In this document: positions 1 to 12,176 of the stretch, in pieces
How positions within the stretch are numbered: the stretch's first letter is position 1
Layout: the number at the start of each line of letters is the position of its first letter
Source of the DNA: Geminicoccaceae bacterium
GTDB lineage: Bacteria > Pseudomonadota > Alphaproteobacteria > Geminicoccales > Geminicoccaceae
Assembly (NCBI GenBank): GCA_025054575.1
Contig: JANWZN010000021.1
Span: 1-32,354 of the forward strand
Length of the DNA: 32,354 bases
Direction of reading: 5' to 3'
Made by a program: the position numbers and the translations under genes
Notes under the pieces: model-generated
Seen by the model: the letters and a program-made list of their open reading frames with translations, nothing else
What the model was told of the DNA's origin: nothing
Database searches by the model: none

Positions 1-285
1 CAGCGCGAAGCGCTCGACCTCCTCCACGGTGTTGTAGAGCGCGAGCGAGGCGCGGCAGCTCGCGGCCACGCCGAAGCGGCGATGCAGCGGGTGAGCGCAG
101 TGATGTCCGCTGCGCACGGCCACCCCCTCGAGATCGAGGAAGGTCGCGAGATCCTGGGCGTGGATCCCCTCGACGACGAAACTCGCGATCGCTAGCTTTC
201 CGGGCGCCTCGCCGAGGAGGCGCAGGCCGGGAACCTCGCGCAGCCGATGCTCCAGCGCCGCGCCGAGCTCGCGCTCGCTTCCTGA
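1..285 (-). pseudogene. sufS: 3' fragment of SufS-type cysteine desulfurase
   Basis: Read on the minus strand, this stretch encodes the C-terminal part of a group II (SufS) PLP-dependent cysteine desulfurase, which supplies sulfur for Fe-S cluster assembly. The catalytic-cysteine loop RSGHHCAHPL is visible at about 72-120, followed by the conserved tail SCRASLALYNTVEEVERFAL, which runs off the window at base 1. Before the loop are GLRLLGEAPGKLAIASF and IHAQDLATFLD, as in SufS. Recognisable homology stops near base 270-285, roughly residue 310 of a protein of about 410. Upstream of that (bases above 300) is gltB on the other strand, and no minus-strand frame there resembles SufS. The PLP-lysine domain is therefore missing. 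The frame has no stop and no good start at the break. Either it is a 5'-truncated remnant or the sequence is joined here artificially. Confidence 0.8.
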
Positions 286-287
286 GC

Positions 288-299
288 GGGAGGTGAAGG
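288..299 (+). promoter_or_regulatory. Strong Shine-Dalgarno of gltB
   Basis: GGGAGGTGA at 288-296 lies directly before the ATG at 300. It fixes the gltB start and lies where homology of the sufS fragment ends. No promoter fits in the few bases between them, so the gltB promoter must lie within or beyond the sufS fragment. Confidence 0.6.
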
Positions 300-4832
<4,533 letters not shown>

Positions 4833-4842
4833 GGACCACGGC

Positions 4843-5811
4843 TCAGCCCCGCGGCGGCGCCTCGCCCAGGGCCTTGCGGATCTGGGAAAGCCGCGGCGGC
4901 TCCTCGGCCACGAAGGGCAGGGGCCGGCTCTCGCGAATGGCCTCGAGGCCGAGCTTGGCCGCCAAGAGCGCGTTGCCGGCACCCTGCCCGGCACGCGCCG
5001 AGAGCGTCGCCAGGATCGACGCACCCGCATGCTCGAGCGTCGCCTGTGCCACGACATCGGCGAGCCCGGCCAAGGCCGCGTTGCGCAGACATTTGCGGAA
5101 CAAGGCGAGGCTCGCGGCCGGGCCCGGCGCCATGCCGTAGAGCCGGGCGATCGCCTTCAACAGAAGCGTCGTGCGCCACAGCACGAAGAGCCCGTCGAGG
5201 AGCCCGACCGGGCTCAAGGTGGTCAACAGGCCGATGTCGCGCGCGCTCTCGAGCACGAGCCGATAGGCGCGGCGGTCGAGCGGTGCGAGCACGGTCCGCT
5301 CGAACAACAAGAGCCGCTCGCCGTCGGCCAGCGCGTCGCTCGCGAGTTCTCGGAACCGCGCCAAGGCCGGCGCGGCTCCGGCCGCGGGCGCGAGCTCGCG
5401 GCCCACGGCCTCGAGCAGCTTCGGCGCCTCCCCGTGCAGCTCGGAGCCGGACAAGCGTGCCGCCTCCTCGCGCAGCCGCGCCCGCCGCGCGAGCCGCCGC
5501 AGCTCGGCGAGCTCGCGGCCGAGCAGGACCGCCGTGCTGCTCGCCACGACCAGGAGGAGGAGCGCGAACGGCCAGCCGAGCCACGGGCTCTCGGCGACCA
5601 GCCCGCGGACGTAGACGATCGCCTGGAGAACGAGGATGCCGAGCAAGCCACCCGTGAGCAGGCGCCAAAGCCAAGGGCGCGGGCGGTCCGGGGGCTCGAT
5701 CGCCGCCGGTTGCGCCGTGGGCTCGGGCAGGGCTGCCTCGGGCTCGGCCAGAAGAGGCGCCTTCTCGGGGTCGAGCTCGAAGGGGCGCGGCGGTCGACGC
5801 GGCTCGCTCAT
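4843..5811 (-). CDS. ycjF: YcjF/DUF697 family membrane protein
   Basis: A 322-residue protein of the YcjF (TIGR01620, DUF697) family, whose biochemical role is not settled. It starts at ATG 5811 with a Pro- and charge-rich cytoplasmic N-terminus. Two membrane segments follow, roughly residues 48-68 and 78-98 (LLTGGLLGILVLQAIVYV and FALLLLVVASSTAVLLG). After a helical charged stretch comes the DUF697 domain with hydrophobic helices around LSPVGLLDGLFVLWRTTLL and Gly/Ala-rich repeats. Its ATG overlaps the stop of ycjX in an ATGA, so the two are translationally coupled, as in many proteobacteria where ycjX and ycjF are paired. YcjX/YcjF are best known as stress-linked partners in Enterobacteria, but no function can be assigned from sequence. 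It is the last gene of the minus-strand group and ends 10 bases from the gltB stop, without a visible terminator. Confidence 0.88.
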   Translation of the reverse strand: MSEPRRPPRPFELDPEKAPLLAEPEAALPEPTAQPAAIEPPDRPRPWLWRLLTGGLLGILVLQAIVYVRGLVAESPWLGWPFALLLLVVASSTAVLLGRELAELRRLARRARLREEAARLSGSELHGEAPKLLEAVGRELAPAAGAAPALARFRELASDALADGERLLLFERTVLAPLDRRAYRLVLESARDIGLLTTLSPVGLLDGLFVLWRTTLLLKAIARLYGMAPGPAASLALFRKCLRNAALAGLADVVAQATLEHAGASILATLSARAGQGAGNALLAAKLGLEAIRESRPLPFVAEEPPRLSQIRKALGEAPPRG

Positions 5812-7214
5812 CGCAGCTTGTCGCCGATCAGGAACTCGAGCGCCTGGTCGAGCCGGATGTGCTGCCCCGGCACGCCCGGTTGCAGCCGGCGCGGGGCGAA
5901 GGCGCGGAAGCGGAAGCGGCCGCTCGTCCAGTCCTCGGGCTCGGGCAGCTCGGGCGGGATCTCGCCCGGGAACAGGACCGTCTCCCGCCCGTCCTCGGCG
6001 AGCCTGCCGCGCACGCAGGAGAGGATCTGACCGTCGTGCTCGGTGCGCACGACATCGGTCGAGCGCAGCGCGCTGATCGCCAGGAACTCCGGCACGAGCC
6101 CCTCGAACCGTGCCGCCCGGCCGGCCGGGGCGACCAGGATCTCGAGCAGCTGCTTCAAGGCGGCGTGCTGGCTCGGTGCCACGTGATCGGCCTTGCTCGC
6201 GGCGAACAGCACCCGGTCGATCCGCGGCGCGAACAGCCGGGCCAACAACCCGCTGCGGCCGTAGCGAAAGCTCGCGGCGAGCCGCTCGAGCGCGCGCTGC
6301 GTGTCGGCGAAATGCGCGGGACCCTGGTTGAGGGCGGTCAACAGGTCGACGAGCACGATCTGCCGGTCGAAGCCGCGGAAGTGATCCTCGTAGAACGGCC
6401 GGACCACCTCCTCGCGGTAGCGCTCGAACGCCTCGATCACCGCCGCGCGCAGACTGCCGGGCCGGGTCGGGGCGGGCGGCAGGGGCGCGAAGCGAAGGGC
6501 CGGGTGCCCCTCGAGCTCGCCCGGGTGGACGAAGCGCCCGGGCACCACATAGGCGAGCCCGAGCTCCTCCTGACAGGCGCGCAGATAGGCGCAATAGGCG
6601 GCCGCCAGCCGATCGATCGCGGCGGCCTCGGGCGGCCCCGCCTGGTCGAGGCCGCGGGCGAGCTCGAGCCACGGGCGCGCGAGCGCGGCGCGCGGCGCTC
6701 GCGCCGCCAGCGCCAACGCCTCCTCGGCGAACGACTCGAACGAGCCGCCCAGGATCGGCAGATCGAGCAGCCACTCGCCCGGATAATCGACGATCTCGAG
6801 CAAGAGCTCCTGGATCGGCTGGATCGCCCGCAGAAGCGGGTTGGTGGTGTAAAATCGCACCGCCAACAAGAGCCGCGACAGCCGCTCGGTCGGCTTCGGC
6901 CAAGAGGGCGGGTCGGCGCTCAGCGCGGCGTGGTAGCGCGCGAACGGAAACTCTTCGCCGTAGCCCAGAGGAACGAGGCGCGCCCCGAGAAAGCGGCCCT
7001 CGTGGACCGCGGCCAGAAACGGCAGACCGCGCCCGTCGAGGAGGTGGTGGACGAGCGCGGTCGTGAACACCGTCTTGCCGCTGCGACGCAGCCCGGTCAC
7101 CGCCAGGCGGAGATGCCGGTCGAGCGCGCGATCGGCGAACTGGCCGAGATCGCTCCACAAGCCCTCGAGCCAGGAACGCTGCGAGCCCTCGGCCGCCGTT
7201 CGGGTGTCGGCCAC
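5808..7214 (-). CDS. ycjX: YcjX family P-loop NTPase (DUF463)
   Basis: A 468-residue cytoplasmic P-loop NTPase of the YcjX/DUF463 family. The Walker A motif GLRRSGKT is at residues 41-48, close to the N-terminus as is usual. Family-typical segments follow: YTTNPLLRAIQPIQELLLEIVDYPGEWLLDLPIL, where DYPGEW is the switch-like signature, and later IVLVDLLTALNQGP and LFAASKADHVAPSQH, which resembles the TKAD nucleotide-base motif. Family members bind guanine nucleotides and in Enterobacteria are induced with the phage-shock/heat-shock response. The cellular role here is unknown. It is coupled to ycjF (4-base overlap) and lies 6 bases after ubiA, so the three probably share a transcript. The ATG at 7214 is the first start compatible with the family N-terminus. 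Confidence 0.93.
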   Translation of the reverse strand: MADTRTAAEGSQRSWLEGLWSDLGQFADRALDRHLRLAVTGLRRSGKTVFTTALVHHLLDGRGLPFLAAVHEGRFLGARLVPLGYGEEFPFARYHAALSADPPSWPKPTERLSRLLLAVRFYTTNPLLRAIQPIQELLLEIVDYPGEWLLDLPILGGSFESFAEEALALAARAPRAALARPWLELARGLDQAGPPEAAAIDRLAAAYCAYLRACQEELGLAYVVPGRFVHPGELEGHPALRFAPLPPAPTRPGSLRAAVIEAFERYREEVVRPFYEDHFRGFDRQIVLVDLLTALNQGPAHFADTQRALERLAASFRYGRSGLLARLFAPRIDRVLFAASKADHVAPSQHAALKQLLEILVAPAGRAARFEGLVPEFLAISALRSTDVVRTEHDGQILSCVRGRLAEDGRETVLFPGEIPPELPEPEDWTSGRFRFRAFAPRRLQPGVPGQHIRLDQALEFLIGDKLR

Positions 7215-7220
7215 CGCTCC

Positions 7221-8150
7221 TTAGCTGCCCGCAGCGCCGATGCCGAGCTCGCCCGCGAGCAGTGCGGCGGTGACGAGCAGCCCCGTGAGCCGGTTCATCC
7301 GGAAGCGCCGGATGCAATCCTTGGGATCGTCGAGATCGAGGCCTCGCAGCTGGCGGGCGAGGCTCCACGCCACGAGCGGCAAGAGCAGCCAGAAGCCCGG
7401 GCCCTTTCCGGCGACCGCGGCCGCCAGGGCGATCAGGACGAGTGCTGTGCCGTAGAAGCCCAAGAGCCAGGGCATCGTCCGCTCGCCGAAGAGAAGCGCG
7501 GTCGAGCGCACGCCCACCAAACGGTCGTCCTCCTTGTCCTGGTGCGCGTAGATCGTGTCGTAACCGAGCGTCCAGGCCACACCGGCCAGATAGAGCAGCA
7601 GCATGGCGAGATCGGCCCGGCCCGTGACGGCGACGTAGCCCACGAGCACGCCCCAGTTGAAGGTGAGACCGAGCACCGCCTGCGGCCACCACGTCACCCG
7701 CTTCATGAGCGGATAGACGAGCACGAGGGGCACGCTCGCGAAGCCGACGAGGATCGCGGGCAGCGGCAGCTGGACGAGGACCAGCAGTCCCACGAGACAC
7801 TGCGCCGCCACGAACAGGAGGGCCTCCTTGACCCCGAGCCGGCCGGCCGCGAGCGGCCGGTTCGCGGTCCGCGCCACCTTGCGGTCGAACTCGCGGTCCA
7901 ACAGATCGTTGATCGTGCAGCCGGCACCGCGCATCGCGACGGCACCGACCGCGAACAGACAAGCGAGCCAGAGGTCCGGCGAACCGGGTGCCAGGGCTTG
8001 ACCCCACCAGCAGGGCAAGAGCAGGAGCCAGGTGCCGATCGGCCGGTCCCAACGCGCGAGCAGGCCGAGATCGCGCAGGCGGGGCGGCAGCCGACCGACC
8101 CACCCGAGCTGCTGATCGGCGAGGAGGAGTTCCCCCGTTTGGCTCGGCAT
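7221..8150 (-). CDS. ubiA: 4-hydroxybenzoate polyprenyltransferase
   Basis: UbiA attaches the polyprenyl tail to 4-hydroxybenzoate, the first membrane step of ubiquinone synthesis. The protein has 309 residues from ATG 8150 and about nine hydrophobic segments. The two prenyl-diphosphate/Mg2+ motifs are clear: NDLLDREFD in the first half and the YDTIYAHQDKEDD motif in the second. DRPIGTWLLLLPCWWG is the typical N-terminal signature of the ubiquinone branch, which separates it from the heme O synthase paralogue at 14666. It heads the ubiA-ycjX-ycjF group and diverges from rsmE, with 5' ends overlapping. Adjacency of ubiA and rsmE is seen in other Alphaproteobacteria. Ubiquinone feeds the respiratory chain that ends in the oxidase encoded at 12177-19260. 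Confidence 0.95.
   Translation of the reverse strand: MPSQTGELLLADQQLGWVGRLPPRLRDLGLLARWDRPIGTWLLLLPCWWGQALAPGSPDLWLACLFAVGAVAMRGAGCTINDLLDREFDRKVARTANRPLAAGRLGVKEALLFVAAQCLVGLLVLVQLPLPAILVGFASVPLVLVYPLMKRVTWWPQAVLGLTFNWGVLVGYVAVTGRADLAMLLLYLAGVAWTLGYDTIYAHQDKEDDRLVGVRSTALLFGERTMPWLLGFYGTALVLIALAAAVAGKGPGFWLLLPLVAWSLARQLRGLDLDDPKDCIRRFRMNRLTGLLVTAALLAGELGIGAAGS
8121..8141 (+). promoter_or_regulatory. Ribosome binding site deciding the TTG start of rsmE
   Basis: GAGGAGGAG at 8121-8129 is followed by 9 bases and then TTG at 8139. It lies inside the first codons of ubiA on the opposite strand. It is the only good initiation signal upstream of the RsmE PUA domain. Confidence 0.5.
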
Positions 8151-8930
8151 GGACACTCTTCTAGCCGCCCCGCCCGGACGGGCAAGCCGCGGGAGGACAG
8201 CGCCCGCGCCCCGCGGTTCTTCGTCACCGGTGCGCTCGGGCCCGGGGCGCGGGTCGTGCTCGATCGGGCGCGCGCCCATCAGCTCGCGCACGTCCTGCGG
8301 CTGCGCCCGGGCAGTCCGGTCCGCCTCTTCAACGCCGAATGCGGCGAGTGGCTGGGCACGCTCGGGCGCCTCGATCGCAGCACGGCCGAGGTCGAGATCG
8401 CGACGCTGTTGCGTCCGCCGGGCGAGGAGCCCGGACCGCGCCTGGCGCTCGCACCGATCCGCCCGAACCGACTGGACTGGATCGTGGAAAAGGCGGTCGA
8501 GCTCGGCGCCGCCGCGATCGACATCGTGCCGACCCGGCGCAGCGTCGTTCGCTTGGAGCGCAGCGAGCGGCTCGGCCTGATCGCGATCGAGGCGGCCGAG
8601 CAGTGCGGGCGGTTGAGCGTGCCCCCGATCGTCCTCCACCGCGATCTCGCGGGCTGGCTCGCGACGCTCGGCCCGGACACGCCGCTCGTCCTGGCCGACG
8701 AGACCGGCGGCGAGCCCGTATGCTCGGTGCTGCGCGAGCTGCCGGGGGCGGCGCTCCTGGTCGGGCCGGAAGGCGGCTTCGCGCCGGAGGAACGCACCCT
8801 GCTCCTGGCCCGGCCCGGCACGCGTCGCACGAGCCTCGGGCCGCGCATTCTGCGCAGCGAGACGGCCGCGATGTTCCTTCTTGTCTGCGAGCGGGTCGCT
8901 CGAGCGGAGGCACCCTCGGGCCCACCGTGA
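8139..8930 (+). CDS. rsmE: 16S rRNA m3U1498 methyltransferase
   Basis: RsmE methylates N3 of U1498 in 16S rRNA using S-adenosylmethionine. The N-terminal PUA-like domain begins PRFFVTGAL, and the SPOUT knot domain carries LLVGPEGGFAPEE and SLGPRILRSETAAMF, both diagnostic. No ATG, GTG or TTG lies in frame between 8142 and 8256, and the GTG at 8256 would remove the start of the PUA domain. I therefore choose TTG at 8139, which sits 9 bases after GAGGAGGAG (8121-8129). This gives 263 residues, slightly long because of about 25 weakly conserved N-terminal residues. The start overlaps the divergent ubiA start by 12 bases. A rare non-standard codon closer to the PUA domain is the alternative. Confidence 0.92.
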   Translation: MARHGHSSSRPARTGKPREDSARAPRFFVTGALGPGARVVLDRARAHQLAHVLRLRPGSPVRLFNAECGEWLGTLGRLDRSTAEVEIATLLRPPGEEPGPRLALAPIRPNRLDWIVEKAVELGAAAIDIVPTRRSVVRLERSERLGLIAIEAAEQCGRLSVPPIVLHRDLAGWLATLGPDTPLVLADETGGEPVCSVLRELPGAALLVGPEGGFAPEERTLLLARPGTRRTSLGPRILRSETAAMFLLVCERVARAEAPSGPP

Positions 8931-9051
8931 GGGTGGCGTCGAATGGCTTCGCCGCGCCTTCGGGGCCGGGCTCGGCGCCCGCGGATTCGGAAAGCGTTCC
9001 GCCGGCTCGGCGTCGCGCCGCTCCGAGATCCGGCACGAGCCCTCGAGGCGA

Positions 9052-11400
9052 TCAGGCCGAGGCGAGGAGGGGTTCGGTGGCGAACCGATCGGTGGCGCGC
9101 GTCGAGCCGCTCGTCGCGCTGGCTTCGAGCAAGCTCAGGACACGTTCGGGGGTGTCCGGAGCCCCGAGGAGAAATCCCTGCGCCTCGTCGCAGCCGACCG
9201 CGTCGAGCAGGCGCAGCTGCTCCGCCCGCTCGACCCCTTCGGCCACGATCGAGAGCTCGAGCGCGTGGCCGAGACGCACGATCGCGTCGACGATGGCGAG
9301 GCCCGCAGGGCCCTTGCCGAGCTCGCTCGTGAACCGACGGTCGATCTTGAGCTTATCGAGTGGAAAGCGCTGCAGATAGGCGAGAGCCGAATAACCGGTC
9401 CCGAAATCGTCGAGTGCGATCTTGATCCCGCGCCGCCGAAGACGCTCGAGTATTCCGACGGCCTGATCGAAATTGCGGATCAGGACATTTTCGGTGACCT
9501 CGAGCTCGAGAAGATCCGGGCGCAGTCCGGACTGATCGAGCGCGGCTTCGACCATGGCTTCGAGGCGGTCGACGATCGAAGGTGTCATCGAGAGATTGAC
9601 GGCCACGGGGCAAGCCAGACCGCGCTCGCTCCAGAAGCGGGCCTGACGGCAGGCGGTGCGGAGGACCCACTCGGTGAGTGGACCCACAAGGCCGCTTTCT
9701 TCGGCCACCGCCACGACATCAGCGGTCGAGACCCTTCGAGGGGCTCGGCCCTCGGGCCAGCGCAACAACGCTTCGCAGGCCGTCACCCGCCGGTCGGCGA
9801 GCCGCAGGATCGGCTGGAAGCGAAGCGCGAGGCCCCCGTGCTGGAGCGCGCTCTCGAGCGCGTTCGCCAGGCGGTGGCGGATCGCCTGGGCCGCGGCCAG
9901 CTCGGCCGAAAAGGGCAAAACACTGCCCCGGGCGGTGGCCTTGGCGCGGTAGAGGGCGATATCGGCGTGGCGCAGCAGCTCCTCGGCGCTGCGCCCGTGC
10001 TCGGGGGCGAGTGCGATGCCGATGCTCGCGCCGACGCGGATGCGCCCGTCGGTGGTGACGACAGGTTGGGCCAGGCTGTCGGCTAGGCGTCCCGCGAGTC
10101 GCTGGGCTTCTGCCGGACCCTCCGGATCCGGTTGGAGGACCGCGAACTCGTCACCTCCTAGGCGCGCGACCGTCGCCTGCGATCCCGCCGCACCGGCGAG
10201 CCTTCCGGCCACCGCGACGAGGAGCCGGTCGCCGGCCGGATGGCCGAGGCTGTCGTTGATTTCTTTGAAGCCGTCGAGGTCGAGGAGGTGAAGGGCGAGC
10301 CGACGTCCGGGTCTCGCGAGGGTCGCCGCGAGAAGGCGCGTGAAGCGGCTCCGGTTGGCGAGGCCGGTAAGGGGGTCGTGCTCGGCCAGGTGACGCAGCT
10401 GCTCTTCGGCCTCGCGGCGCTCCGTGACGTCGAGGGCGATGTGCACGGTCCGGGCGAGCGAACCATCCTCGCGCAGCACGCGCCTGGCGGTCGCGAGCAG
10501 GTGACGCCGGCTGCCGTCCGGGCAGTCGAGATCGACTTCTTGGAAGCCTCGCGCGTCGACCGGTGCAGTGCAGAGTGCCGCGGGCAGCCCTATCTCGATC
10601 GGGTCGCGGCCGAGCGCGGCGGACTCGGCGATGCCCGTGAGCTCGGCGGCATGGCGGTTGACGAGGAGGAGCCGGCCCCGCTCGTCGCGGGCGGTCACCG
10701 CGACCGGTAGGGCGTCGACCAACATGCGCAAGCTGTCCTCGGCCTCGCGAGCGGCGCTCGTTGCGTGCTCCGCCCGACGACGCGCGCTGCGCGCCTCCTG
10801 GACGGCACTTGCCACGAGCCCGGCCAGCAGCAATCCGCTGAGCCCGGTCAGACCGAGACTCCAAAGAATACCTTGCCGAAGACCGGCGGCGAGACGTCCC
10901 GAATCGGCCGCGGCTCGCAGAAACTGATCGTAGGTCCGGGCGACCAGTTCCGCGAGCGGCTGCCCGATCGCGTCGACTTTTTCCCGGATCGCCGCCAGCG
11001 CCGCTTCGTCACCCGGCTCGAGGGCCAGAAGGTCGGGCTCGGCCTCTGCCAGCCGTTGCTCGACCTCGAGCGCGAGACCGGCGAGAACCGGGTCGGCCAT
11101 GAGCCCGGCTCCGTCGCGCTCGCGGACCAGACGGCGGACCGCGAGAACGAGCACGTCGACCTGCTCGAGGAAGCCTTCCCGGTCCAGCCCGGCGCCTGCG
11201 GCGTACCGCTCGAGGAGCTTCGCGAAACGGAGGAGATGGGCTTCGGCTCGGCTCGCGAACCATCCCGAGTGCAGGCTCGCCTCGAGGTCGAGAAGGCGCT
11301 GCTCGCGCAAGCGGGCTCCGCCGGAGGCGAGCGCCGCCAGGAAACACAATGCAGCGAGCAACACCACGCCCAGACGGCGGCGATCCAAGGCCGTCTCCAC
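9052..11400 (-). CDS. Membrane PAS-GGDEF-EAL cyclic-di-GMP enzyme
   Basis: A 782-residue bifunctional cyclic-di-GMP protein. Membrane segments at about 10-26 and 178-200 enclose a periplasmic, mostly helical sensor region of about 150 residues. A PAS domain (about 223-330), a GGDEF domain (about 335-495) and an EAL domain (about 505-760) follow in the cytoplasm. The cyclase signature RLGGDEF (413-419) is intact, and INDSLGHPAGD is present. The RxxD inhibitory site expected at 406-409 is replaced by GSQA, so product feedback at that site is unlikely. The phosphodiesterase set known from EAL enzymes is complete: E543, N602, E634, D664, D665, K685, E721 and Q741. Both activities are therefore possible. 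The GTG at 11400 is 19 bases after the stop of the exported SUOX-fold protein; a TTG at 11388 is an alternative. The pair looks like a sensor-output unit. Confidence 0.92.
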   Translation of the reverse strand: METALDRRRLGVVLLAALCFLAALASGGARLREQRLLDLEASLHSGWFASRAEAHLLRFAKLLERYAAGAGLDREGFLEQVDVLVLAVRRLVRERDGAGLMADPVLAGLALEVEQRLAEAEPDLLALEPGDEAALAAIREKVDAIGQPLAELVARTYDQFLRAAADSGRLAAGLRQGILWSLGLTGLSGLLLAGLVASAVQEARSARRRAEHATSAAREAEDSLRMLVDALPVAVTARDERGRLLLVNRHAAELTGIAESAALGRDPIEIGLPAALCTAPVDARGFQEVDLDCPDGSRRHLLATARRVLREDGSLARTVHIALDVTERREAEEQLRHLAEHDPLTGLANRSRFTRLLAATLARPGRRLALHLLDLDGFKEINDSLGHPAGDRLLVAVAGRLAGAAGSQATVARLGGDEFAVLQPDPEGPAEAQRLAGRLADSLAQPVVTTDGRIRVGASIGIALAPEHGRSAEELLRHADIALYRAKATARGSVLPFSAELAAAQAIRHRLANALESALQHGGLALRFQPILRLADRRVTACEALLRWPEGRAPRRVSTADVVAVAEESGLVGPLTEWVLRTACRQARFWSERGLACPVAVNLSMTPSIVDRLEAMVEAALDQSGLRPDLLELEVTENVLIRNFDQAVGILERLRRRGIKIALDDFGTGYSALAYLQRFPLDKLKIDRRFTSELGKGPAGLAIVDAIVRLGHALELSIVAEGVERAEQLRLLDAVGCDEAQGFLLGAPDTPERVLSLLEASATSGSTRATDRFATEPLLASA

Positions 11401-11419
11401 TCCGTGCGGGACTCGGCGA

Positions 11420-11920
11420 TCAGCGAACGACGATCGAGCGCAGCTGCCACACGGCCCGCCCGCGATAGGGCTGCTCGACCGTCTCGGGATGCGTGCGCCA
11501 GGGGTAGACGAGCCACAGCGGGCCGCGCTCGCGGACCGGCATCGGTCGACCGTCCCTCCGGGTCGCGAGCAGGAGCGGGAAACGCTCCAGGTCCGCGATC
11601 GGAATGACCGCGCGGTAACCGTCGAGCGCCGCCGCCACGAGTTCGCTTCCGTGCGCCTCGACCATGCGGAGGAGGGCTCTCGGATCCACCCCGGAGAAAC
11701 GTTGCTCGCCCTCCGTCCAGGGGGTGGTGGTGACGAGCTCGCGCAATCCCAGCGCTTCGAGCATCGCGAGGTCGAAGACCGCTTTGCCGGGAGCGTTCGT
11801 CCGACCGATGGCGCCGGAGATCTCGAGTATCGGTCGACCGGTCGGCGCCGGTAGTTCACCCGCTGCCGGTTGTGCGGCATGTACGATCAATGCCGATAGG
11901 AGAGCGAAGAGGAAACGCAT
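11420..11920 (-). CDS. Exported SUOX-fold (molybdopterin-binding-like) protein
   Basis: A 166-residue protein with a signal peptide (MRFLFALLSALIVHAA, cleavage probably near residue 20), so it should act in the periplasm. The rest (LEISGAIGRTN..., FDLAMLEALGL, FSGVDPRALL, GYRAVIPIADLERFPLLLA, RGPLWLVYPW) resembles the small sulfite-oxidase-fold, oxidoreductase molybdopterin-binding domain. Full enzymes use a cysteine as molybdenum ligand. This protein has no cysteine at all, so catalysis of that kind is unlikely and a binding or sensing role is more plausible. The family match is from memory of its pattern and is moderate. It lies directly upstream of the GGDEF-EAL gene and is divergent from the oxidase cluster. 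An in-frame ATG at 11938 is an alternative start. Confidence 0.7.
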   Translation of the reverse strand: MRFLFALLSALIVHAAQPAAGELPAPTGRPILEISGAIGRTNAPGKAVFDLAMLEALGLRELVTTTPWTEGEQRFSGVDPRALLRMVEAHGSELVAAALDGYRAVIPIADLERFPLLLATRRDGRPMPVRERGPLWLVYPWRTHPETVEQPYRGRAVWQLRSIVVR

Positions 11921-12028
11921 GGCCTCTACCCCGAGCATACCTGCCGCGTACCCTTCGCCACCTGTTACCCCCCGGCCCTGAAAAAACAGTAAACAGGCCC
12001 GCCATGCCCGGCGGCGCGGCGCTAAACT

Positions 12029-12057
12029 CATATTCGAAAACGCTGTTTTTGCGACAA
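12029..12057 (-). promoter_or_regulatory. Possible promoter for the SUOX-fold/GGDEF-EAL pair
   Basis: On the minus strand TTGTCG (12057-12052), a 17-base spacer and AATATG (12034-12029) form a weak sigma-70-like promoter pointing to the SUOX-fold gene. It would leave a leader of about 100 bases. The -35 half overlaps the GCGAC/GTCAC dyad at 12051-12065, a position where a regulator could act. Confidence 0.3.
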
Positions 12058-12065
12058 TCTGTCAC
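12051..12065. promoter_or_regulatory. Dyad GCGAC-N5-GTCAC between divergent operons, RegA/PrrA-like
   Basis: GCGAC AATCT GTCAC (12051-12065) is a near-palindrome in an AT-richer patch between the SUOX-fold gene and ctaC. It resembles the GCGNC-Nx-GNCGC pattern described for the redox response regulators RegA/PrrA, which control oxidase genes in Rhodobacter, with one mismatch in the right arm. Assignment is inference. The wider gap 11921-12176 also holds a CCTGTT (11961-11966)/AACAGG (11992-11997) inverted repeat; no convincing plus-strand -35/-10 pair for ctaC was found. Confidence 0.25.
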
Positions 12066-12176
12066 GCGCGATGGCACGGCGCGCCCCGTATCCTCCTCCT
12101 CGCCGGTGCCGCGTCGAGTCGGCTCCGTGACCGTCCGGGGGCCCTCCGCGCCGCCCAGCAGGGGATCCGAGACCGC

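Noticed and set aside
5859-8138. The plus-strand open frame leading into rsmE, opposite ycjX and ubiA
   Set aside because: Only the last part, from the PUA domain on, is recognisable; the rest is antisense of two confirmed genes.
8911-8935. Inverted repeat CACCCTC/GAGGGTG overlapping the rsmE stop as a terminator
   Set aside because: The 7-base stem has an 11-base loop, overlaps the coding end and lacks a T-run, so the evidence is too weak to list.
11961-11997. CCTGTT/AACAGG inverted repeat and A-run upstream of the SUOX-fold gene as a terminator or operator
   Set aside because: The stem is six bases with a 25-base loop, between divergent genes where a terminator is not expected; no known operator pattern matched.
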